Shown here in pieces: positions 12,899-23,600 of a DNA stretch of 64,000 nucleotides. The position numbers were made by a program, and so were the translations under genes. The DNA lies in contig NC_087084.1 of the NCBI RefSeq assembly GCF_026151205.1, forward strand, positions 11,127,453 through 11,191,452, given 5' to 3'. The notes under the pieces are model-generated. The model saw only the letters and a list, made by a program, of their open reading frames with translations. It was not told where the DNA came from and ran no database searches. The stretch comes from Bolinopsis microptera. Lineage: Eukaryota > Ctenophora > Tentaculata > Lobata > Bolinopsidae. Every line of letters begins with the position of its first letter. Position 1 is the stretch's first letter.

Positions 12899-14637
12899 AC
12901 AAGTGAGATTCAAATCATAACGGTAATGGATAAGAACGTGGTTATGTGACGTGATACCTTAACCAATACTTTACCCACAAGACCCAACATTAATGAAGCG
13001 TGGTGGTTAACAACTAACTCCCCTGGAAGAGCTGTATCTTCAACCGGTTGATAGGGGTCGCTATAAGAGGCGGCTGTGAATTTCATCGGGCAGATATGTT
13101 ATTATCACTCACGGTAGTGACGTCAACAAGCAACCCGGTGTGGTTACCCTACACTGGCATCTTGCTCTTCTGCCATCTGGGGTTTCTTACATGGTAATCC
13201 TCCTTATTGTCGCTTGATTAAACAATAAAATCGGGGGTGAGATAAATATTAGTCTCACAGACTAGTAATATTGTTAAGCAGCGATCCCGCACCTTAAATC
13301 ATCATCGCATACCCTCTCTACGTACAGTAACACACGTCACGTACAGTAAACACGCACGTGTGACGTCACGTAGTATACGTCAAAGGCGAAAGGAGAACCT
13401 GAAATACAAAAACCTGAAATATCTTTAAACCCTCGCTGTAAGCTGTTAGGGTTACAAACTATTCTACTATTATGATAAGTAATTACTAAATCTAATGATG
13501 GTGACTTGTTTACATAATGTAGATATTATAGACTAATGGAATGACTGTAGGAAGCACAATCACTTCGCTGATACGTTCCCTTTGGAGCTCTACTCTCTCA
13601 CTGTACAATCGTACACTCAAAGACTGTTATACTAGTCTTTATTTTATTGTATTTTTAGAAAACGTTTCATTCGAAAACTTATTAGACTGGCGACTGGTCA
13701 TTAGTTAAGATTATCATTTCAACAGTCAACAGGAATCATGCTGCCAACAGCTTACAACTGGACCATGATCTTCAACTTTCACATATTTCACATATTTCAT
13801 TAATTGGTGAGCCTTCGTTGTATCAGTCTAACAACTTAACAAGCCAACACTCACGACATTAATCTCATAATATTAGCGGGCCCTGGTCTAGATTACTGAT
13901 CAAATCTCCCTTTTCCGTTTTCATCTCTCAGTACTTGTAGCTGTCACGTTTTGAATCCCAGTTATATATAATTGCTCAATTGTGTGCAGGTATTATTCTA
14001 CATATCTCGGCTACAAAGCTATTGTTAAATCCCCTTGGGTAACTTCACCGATGAAGTCTTTTATACATGTTTATATCAAAACCTCAGCATCTCCCTTTGT
14101 TATAGCGTAGTTTGCGTTTTGTCTCTGTATGTCTAGTGTCTACACACATCCTGGTGTGATAGTTGCTAAGTTGCTTGTTGATACATGATGTAATGGAACC
14201 ACATGTACAATAACATAATGACATTTAACGAGGCTTAAAGGACGATTTACATGATTGGGTTGCACGTGCAAATTGCATCTTAACTTTAACAGCTGAGCAT
14301 TGTCAATAGTAATTGCATACCAATGTTGCGTGAGTAGTTGCCCGGAGAGTTGAGGATGTTTCATGACCTTGGGAGTTGGGATCACTATGATTGCTTTTCA
14401 AACCAGATTTCCTCTTATCTAATTGCAAGAGCTTTTTTTTAAATATTTGCGTACGTCACCTTCTTCGTGTCGCTCTATCTCAAGACCTTATCGATTCATT
14501 TTCATGGATTTTATGAAGACATACATACACTTCAATCCACTTCATGAAGAAATTATTGTTAATTCACTGTTTGTTTATGTAGGTTTAATCTCACACTAAA
14601 TACCTGTTAAGGTTGAAAGATAGTCTGCAGCAGTGTG
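12899..14637. promoter_or_regulatory. Upstream region of the EGF/TSP1 gene with CRE and E-box motifs
   Basis: No gene is supported here. At 13320-13375 there is a dense patch of ACGT-core motifs: ACGTCACGTACAGTAA occurs twice in diverged form, with a CACGTG, a TGACGTCA (CRE octamer) and a TACGTCA. It lies about 1.3 kb upstream of the start codon at 14638, so it may belong to that gene's promoter. This is inference; 5' untranslated exons were not identified. Confidence 0.3.
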
Positions 14638-17600
14638 ATGTTACCATTACTGTTATCTGTACTCTTCCTTCACTCAGTATCTGCTAAACAGGTTAGTCTC
14701 CCAAGTCCCAACTATACGTTAACGGATGATACTTGAAATGAAATGAAATGAAATAATGTGCTTATATCCCGCCCATATGGTTAGCTGCCGGCACAAGTTC
14801 CAGCTACTAACCAAAACAAGGCTGAAAAGGCTCGTGAGCGCATCAGGAAAACCCACCAAAAGAAAATTCAGTTTCATCTCAACAAACAGGGAACAGAAGC
14901 CAACCCTCCTTCTTCAAATTCCAAACGCAAGAAGTGGAGAAAAGCATCTGCCGAAAAGAAGAAGGCCGGGCGCAAACGCTACCAGAAAAACAAGCAGAAC
15001 CGGAAAAAGTTATGGTTGGAACAGAGAGTCAAGGAGATATCGTCCACAGTTGTGAGAAATCTGTCCCATGTAGAAGTCCCCGATATAGCATTTTTGTATC
15101 TGGCCAAAGGCTTGAACTTTGTGGAAAGTAAAAAGGCAAGTAAGGAAGACCTTCAGTATGACACCAAAGAGTTCTTACGTAAAGTTTCATGGAAGGCGTT
15201 CTTTCATGATAACCCAACTGAGAACAATAGTTTCAACGAAGACGAACATCCTGGCTTAAGGATACCTTCAAGAAGGCATCCTGAGTACAGCAACCCGCTC
15301 TTTGATGAAATAAAAACAAAACTGATGGGTTTCGTAAACAGCTTCATGCCTGCTGACCCGAAGTCTAACCTGACACCAGCAGAGAGGAGAGGGAAGAGAT
15401 GGATTTTGAAAAATATAGAAGATGAGAACATCTTTGTCACCAAAGCTGACAAAGGAGGATCTACCTTGATTCTTGACTATAAGGAAGCTGTGGAATGTGT
15501 TCAAAGGAGCTTAGGAGATAGAGAGAACTTTGCTCATTCCCAAATGTCAGTTGAAGAGAAAATGACAGATGTGAAGAATAATGTTAAGGATGCAGTTCTT
15601 CTGGCTTTATCAGAGGGGAAAATCACAGAAAAAGACAAGAAACTCATTACTGGACTTAATGAAAATAATAACCAAATGCATGCACATGTATTCAAACCAG
15701 TAGTCCCTTATGTGTACCCTCTATTTAAGCTGCATAAATTAAGTCCACAACAGATTGAGGGGAAAATAGTTCCCCCTACCAGGCTTGTCCATGCCACTAA
15801 GGAAGGCCCCCTCTACAGGCTTGAAAAGTGGGTTAGCCCATACCTAACAGATGTAAGTAGGATTTATTGCCAACAGGAGTTTCTCCTGGATACACCAGAC
15901 CTTCTCAGTAACATAAAAAACCTTAATGAATCGGCAGATATGTCAAAATATAGCACCATCAACTTGTTTACTTTAGACGTGATCAGTCTGTATCCAAGCA
16001 TAAAACCTGAAATAGCTATGTCTGCATTGGAACATGCCCTGAACGGTAGTACTATGATTGATAAACGAAAGGCTATCCTGAAAACATTCACGGAGATTAT
16101 CTTCACAAACTCCTTTGTCACTTTCCAAGAAAATGTGTACACAGGCAAAAAGGGTATCCCAACTGGAAATTGTATTTCGCGTCAAGTCGCTGATATCATG
16201 CTTCATTGGGTGCTATTCATCAACATCTGGCCTGAAATGATACAGCTATGGAGTCTTATTTTATTCTGGCGACGCTTCATCGACGATGTCTTTGGAATTT
16301 GGAAGGGCTCCAGGAGGCAATTTGATCTTTTTGTGTCGAAACTAAATGAAGCCGCAAAACGATTTGGAATCCAGTTCGGTGATTGTCAGTTTGGCAAATC
16401 AGTTAACTACTTGGATGTAGAACTCTCCCTGGGGGAGAACAACAACATCGACTACAGACTATTTAAGAAAGAGACTGATGCCAGGCTTTACCTTAATACT
16501 GATAGTTTCCACCCAAACCACGTCTTTAAATCAGTAGTATTCTCACAGATGATCCGAGTGATCAAGCGAAATTCGCAGGATCACACATGTGTGGAGGACC
16601 TGGAGGAACTTAAAGAAGACCTAATGAAAAGTGGACACAAGGAGGGGACCTTAACGGAAACAGAGCCTGAAGCAGTCTTGAGATCAATAGAACACGATTT
16701 GTATGAGAGGGAAGATAAGAAGCCAATCACTGACAAAGTTGTCTTTTCAGTGAAATTTTTCAAAGAGGTCACTGAACTTAGGAAGTTGGTACACTCTACT
16801 AGTGAGGACATCAAACAATTATGCGGAGACGTACAGATATTGTTTGCACTACGTAAACAGCCATCTATAGGCAACACAGTAGTGCGCAATAGAAAACTCA
16901 GTTCGTGCTCCGAAACGGATTCTTTCACCGTCAGCCAAAACTGTGGCGGGAGAGGCTGTGCAACCTGTCCCCAACTGTTCAACTCCAACGAAGTTATCAC
17001 TGTCAATGGTTTGGATTTAACTCTGGATTTCCGGTTGACATGTAAGGACAGCAATATAATTTATGTCGCCCAATGCCAAATTTGTAATAAACTTCCCCAG
17101 AGCCTAAAAGACGATACCTATTTCGGCCAAACGGTTTCTCCATTTCATATCAGAATGAACGGACACAGAAACAAGTTTAAAATTGATAATGAATTGTCAT
17201 TTGAGAAGTCGGCACTTTCCATGCATTGTTTTCTAGCGCATAAATCTGATTTCACTATGGGAGTTTTTAAATTAGGTGTAGTAAGAAAAGTCCGACCAAC
17301 AGCACTTGATAGAGAAGAGAGCATTCTTATTTCAAAATTTAGAACTAATATTTTTGGGTTAAATAGGATTGTAGTTACTCGCTGAATAATCTGTTATGCT
17401 CTGTTGTCCATTCTACCTAGCACATTGAGCTCTTTAATAAAGTTTCAGATTAAAATCTGTTTTAAATTTTCAAGTTGTTAACTTTTAAATTGCTTTCATT
17501 AGTCTAACCTAATTTTATTTTTATAGGCTAGTGATGTAAATATACGAAGAATTCACCTATATTTGTGCTGTCTTACTATGTGTCCAAACCAAATTGAGCT

Positions 17601-20600
17601 ACTAACCATGTCAGAGCGGCTCTAAAGGGTGAGTGAAAAAGACAAGCGTGAAAATGAATATGACAATGTCGTAAATAATTTAAATTAGTGTAGGATCTTG
17701 TCCTCACAACAAATAATACCACTTCTGATATAATAGCGTCTATTCAAATCGTCCTTTGCCTTCTGTTTCATTTCCAATACCAGCAGATGGTGTTTGGTTT
17801 GCTCCTCAGGTGAGCGATCCGGAGAAATGAAAACTGTTTTGTGGTGCTGACTCAGTTTCAGTTTTTTCGATTTCAATAATATCTCGTGGACATTGTTGGT
17901 ATTTGAGACCGATATTTTGACAGGTCTGGTCTTGTCGGCTAATCTCCTTCCAATCCTGACAGCTTCATAGCGTGGTTTTACTTCGATTTGTTCAAACAGT
18001 TCGTCTACTTTATCGGATAGTTTCTCATCATCTGTCTCCATTAAACCAAACACGACCAAATTCCTACTGCGGTCCTCTTTCGATACAGCACTCTGAACTA
18101 CCTTTTTCAAACTCTGTTCTGTCAGTGCAGTTTCCGGCGGGACCTTCGAAACAGCTTTACTGTATGACCTGATCTCAGCTTGTACACTTTCCTGAACGGC
18201 AGATTTAACGGTGGTCTGAACAGATTCCAACTGCTTTAATTTGCCCTCAAGAAGTTCACTCTGCAGTTTAATCACCGAATTTTGAGATCGAATAAGAAAG
18301 TTCTTCAACTCCTCCACATCTTCTTTCATTTTGACAGCTTCTCCTACAAATTGTTTCATATGCCTGTACACACTGTACAATAAATTTGATATAACTTTCT
18401 TAGTCGGTTTCCCTGGTTTTTCAAATTGTTCTGCTGAGAACTCTGATTCATCACAGTTTGAGGCTTCTTCAAGTTCTGTAATCCAAGACTGGAAATCCTG
18501 ATGCGTTTCAGTCAAATACACAGAGCGAGCTGACACACGTGTTCTAATAATTCCATATCGTCCATGATGTACTTAACTAATAATTGTATTACAAGGCTAC
18601 ACGGTGAGCGCAGTGTAATTAAACGATTTTACTGATAAGAGAGCAACAGTTATCAACACACAAGCTAAAAGATTATACGATCTATACGATGATACTTGTA
18701 AAATATTTGTTCCAAGACCGTCGACGAGTCCAACCCGGCGCGCGTTTTGGTAGGTTATATAGGTACTGTTATAAACCTGGCACGCCAATATAAACATAGT
18801 ACAAAACCGTACGTAGATCAAAGTACGGTACTTAAGTCTTTAAGTTATTCAACGAAATCTTGAGTGGAATACTAAATGTAAGTAAATAATGATAGACAAG
18901 ATAGTTTCTCAAACTAACTTAATTTACAAAGCTAGAGTTGATAGTCCTAATCAGAATCAAAACCACGTTTAATGTATTATTATTATTATTATAAAACAAG
19001 ATCTTACAGACAAAAATGATTCTTAAAAATACCTTAATGCGGTAAACTGTACATACCCTTGAAAAACATTTTCCCAACATCTGTTGCATGCAGCTATGTT
19101 TCTAATTTCGTTCAATTCATGCAAGTTGTCCATTTGCAAATTTCTACTACTTAAATCACTTCTTAAAACCGATAACAAGTTCATTCTAGGTCTCCCCAAT
19201 CTACCAATAATAAATTATCTGATTCAATAGCAAAAGAGAGAGCCGTTTCGGCTGGGGTGTTCTCCATACTCCTGAGAATGTGTCCAAACATCTTCCACCG
19301 CTGGTGTAGTAATCAATACACTTGGATAACTTTTCAAATTTGCACCTTTCATACAATGCTTTGTTGCTTATCGACAATCGACATACCTTTAGGCCATTTG
19401 ATGTTTAAAATGGACCTGAGGTGTCTACGATAGAGTGTGTCCATTTTCTCTATGGTTGCTTTCTTTGGACTCCAACTATTTGAGTTGTAAATCAATACAG
19501 ATGCAACTTGAGCATCATATAACCTCAGCTTTCTTTTAAGGGAAATTTTCTTACCGGACAACCATACTTTTCCAAAGTTCTTAAAAGCAATGTCAGCTAG
19601 GATTCTCCTTCTTTGAATGTCCTTCTCAGTACAGAGTAAGGAACCTAGTGACTTTACTATATTGATACAAAGAAAACTCCATTTACGGACGTGAGGAGAT
19701 TTAGGACTCCTCCATAAATACATTAAATACATTCCTTCTGTAATGTCCTCAATAAATGTACCTTATCGGACCTTATTTGGACAGACATTAATTGAACGCT
19801 GGAGGCCTTAACGTTCATCTTAATGTCCGTTTAAATAAAGTCCTTTCATTTAAGGTCCGTCTAAATTAAAGTCCGTTGAATTTTTTTCAAAAATTCGAAC
19901 TTTTTGTCCAGAATATGACAACTATGAGAACTTAATTGTGCCGTAAGTTAACGATCACGGAAAGGTTCTCCTTGGTCTGCCGGAGGCACAGAAAACTCTA
20001 ATTGTATATGATGTTTTCAAGGGGCACTTTGCGGAAAAAGTCAATGAAATTATGGCACTCAACAACATAGTTCATGAGCTAGTCCCCGCCAACATTACAA
20101 ACTTGTTCCAGCCTCTACATATATTACGGTAAATCGTGTTGCCAAGGATATTGTCTATTAGACGAGACTAAAGAGTTTCTCCAATATAAAATTGATTTAT
20201 AGATTGCAACGGCCCTAAAGCGCTTGGTACATAGACTTTAATTTAATTTTAAGTTTATAAAATTATCTGAACCAGTGAACCCGGGAATTCAAAACTGCAA
20301 AATCTTGCATTTCCAGGAAATTATATTACCACATTCCACAATGATATCAAAGTTCAGACTACGCAATATGTAATTCAACGAAAATAAATCCCATGGAAAA
20401 AGCGCTCTTGATGAATCGCTAATTAGAGCGGGAACTGGAAAAAGGACAGTCAAGCAAAACCCTTGCAAATCTGATCGAAGATATTCCCTCTAAGAGTTAC
20501 TCCCAAGCTCCCACACTGTAAAACACTAAATCATGTCGAGTCCTAAATAATGGTGATCAGTGCAGACCAAACAGCAAAGCCAAAAAAAAAGAAAAGGGGG

Positions 20601-23600
20601 GACCCCAAACCCATGGCCATACATGTAGGCGTAGCTGAGACACCTCACAGCAAGTAGACCAAAGTGGCTCTTGCTTGTGAAAGGTGTATCAACTCCCCGC
20701 TTGGTTCAGCTAGGCCTGATGGAGTTCTTTTCCAATTATTCAATTATATTTATACAGTTATATATAGTATAGCCTTCTGAAGCAGCCCACAAGTGAGCCA
20801 GAAAGGAGGTTAACTTATTTTATTCCAGCTGTTGTGAGCCTAATGATCATTATGAAAGTCTGGAAATAGAGATCAAGAGTCTAGCTGACTCATTGAAACT
20901 GAAAAGACGTTGAAACTGGGATAAAAAACATTACACGAACGCCCAAAAAGATGAACCAATTGATATGAGCAACGTTTAAAGTTGAACAGCGTTTTAACGT
21001 TGTATTTAATTTTGGATTGTGAATGAAAAGTTCTTAAACGTTTTAATTTTATAGGCCACCGTTGGTTAATTTTAAAGGTTAATTTTTTAACGTTGAACTA
21101 TTTCATGCACGAAAACCCATTTGATGAAGATGATATGCGATATTAAACACTGATCATGTACACTTCTTTAACATTTTTACTGCTAAAAATCATTTTCTGA
21201 AATTAAAAAAACGTTTTAAAAAATGAAAAAAATTCGGATTTTTGATGGGTTTGAGTGCCTTCTAGCGTTCATATTAATGTCCGTTCATAATTATGTCCGT
21301 TTATGTAATGTCCGTCCAAATATTAATAAGGTCCGATAAGGTAATAGATTTGTAGTGTTGTAATTAGTTTAAAACTGACTACCGATCAGTGATCAATGTC
21401 TCAGCGACTCCTCCTTATACTCACAAAATCCTTACCTACTTACCTATAACTCTATTACCCCTGCAGGACTGTATTCCCGACCAGTGGGAGGACTGGAGTT
21501 CCTGTACAACAACTTGCGGTGCTACCGGTACACGGCAGCGGAGTAGGCAAGTGCTTCAATACGTCTAGATCACGTAGTTTAAGTGCCAGCTTTTCGCGGT
21601 TGAGGCGTTAGACTTTTAAGTCCTAGTTTGATCGTATTAATTGACGATGCCATTCTCATTAGGTTCAGTTCTTGGTGCTTTAGTAAATTTAGTTTAGTAA
21701 TGATGAGTGCAACTTGTTGAATTGCTCCTCATGTGTATCATGTGATACAAGTATATAATCGTGGTAGATACTGACAAGTAAATTTCAGGAAAATAGCAAT
21801 ATTACCCACTGTTGACGGTGTACAGTGTAGTTCCCTGGACTTTCTGGAAGTAGAGGGGTGTAACAGGTATCTGAGAGATTTACTTCAAGATTTCTAAAGT
21901 TTCAGCTTCTTTTGATTCCATCAGCTGCCTTGTTATTCGGCTGAATGAACGACAAATAGATATTTGTTTTGGCAAATTACAATGATCACGAAACAAAGCG
22001 TTGTGTTTAGTTACGTAAACCAAAATTTGTCTTTAAATACTCGATTTTCTTCTACAATTTATTTCCCATGACAATAACCGAGCGCATGGTGTATTAAGTT
22101 TTCCAATCACAACCACACAATCTTATTGCTTGTAAAATAACGCGGTATTCAAAAAAATTTACGAATAATTCTTCCCCACGTATATTTATCCACAAAAGTA
22201 TCACATCAAGTGCAGCGACTCTCTTATTGTTATTTACCTTATCGGACTTTAATTTGGACGGACCTTAAATGAACGGACTTTATTTAAACGGACATTAAGA
22301 TGAACGTTAGGGTCTCCAGCGTTCAATTAATGTCCGTCCAAATAAGGTTCGATAAGGTAGTTCTAGTTGAACAGTGCAGCAGTACATCTGAACACAATAA
22401 CACAGCTCCCTTTAATTCCAGGTTTTGCGAGAACGGCGGTATCCTACAATCCACAATGTGTCAGTGTCTCCAGGGGTACTCCGGTTCATGCTGCGAGCTG
22501 GGTAAGTGTCAGTTTAAACTCTAAAAGAGCTGGGTAAGTGTCAGTTTAAACTCTAAAAGAGCTGGGTAGTGGGTTAATTTCAGTTTAAAATCTAAAAGTC
22601 TCAACTCTTCAGCATAATTTCATTAAAGGCTATTACCTTTTTGCTATACACTATAATACAGTTATAATCTGTAGTTGTACTGTATTCTAGAATTTAAAGT
22701 CGGTATCGGAGATTTCAAATGATCAACAAATAATTTAAAAAGTGTTCACCTATATTCAGATGTCGATGAATGCGCTAATGCTAATGGTGGCTGTCAACAT
22801 AAGTGTGTTAACGAGATTGGATCCTTCAAATGCGAGTGTTTCGCCGGATTCGAACTGAACGACATGAACGTTTGTAAAGGTAAAGTTTGTTTTTAGTTTT
22901 AGCATCTTCTTCAGAATCATAAGCTCATAATCTGGCTGTTACTATGGTGAGAGAAATATGTTTTACACAAGTGGCCCGTTTTAAGCAAGGGTTTAAAGGT
23001 GTATACCTTCAGATATTGACGAGTGTAGTGTGGGTAATGGCGGTTGTGACAATTTATGTATGAACTACTACGGTAGCCATGTTTGTGGTTGCATACCTCC
23101 TAAAATATTGGAGATGGACGGACGGTCATGTTCATGTAAGTTCCTTATCGTTATAAATCTCGTTACTTGTGCTACTCTATTTATCTCAACTATATTTAAA
23201 ATAAAATATTCATTATTCGTGCATCTGATGTGGAATATTCTGAATTCGCACGATTTTCATTCCACTCTATACTAAAAATAACCTCTCTCTTTCTCCACAG
23301 ATATGATATAACTAATGCCTGCTAAATTAATTAATTAATGTTAAAGATGTACATTTATATTTACTGTCAGGATACATTTTGTAAATCAATTGTGTTATAA
23401 TTTGTTTGTAATTGATTCATTTTAAAGATTTCAATAAAAACCTCGCTCTCTCTTTCCAGCGGAGAACCACTGTGTCACCGACCCGGACGCTGTTCACTGT
23501 GAACACGGGTGTGTCATCCACAACAACCAGTTTAAGTGTGAATGCCCTGAGGGCTTCACGCTTAACGAGTCTAATTTCGAGTGTGACGGTAAATAATTAT

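Noticed and set aside
14695-14790. Hammerhead ribozyme expected in a Penelope-like element
   Set aside because: GGATGATACTTGAAA is superficially similar, but the conserved CTGATGA core and paired stems could not be drawn.
16581-17054. 157-codon minus-strand ORF and others opposite the Penelope frame
   Set aside because: These are shadow frames of a well-supported RT/GIY-YIG coding sequence.
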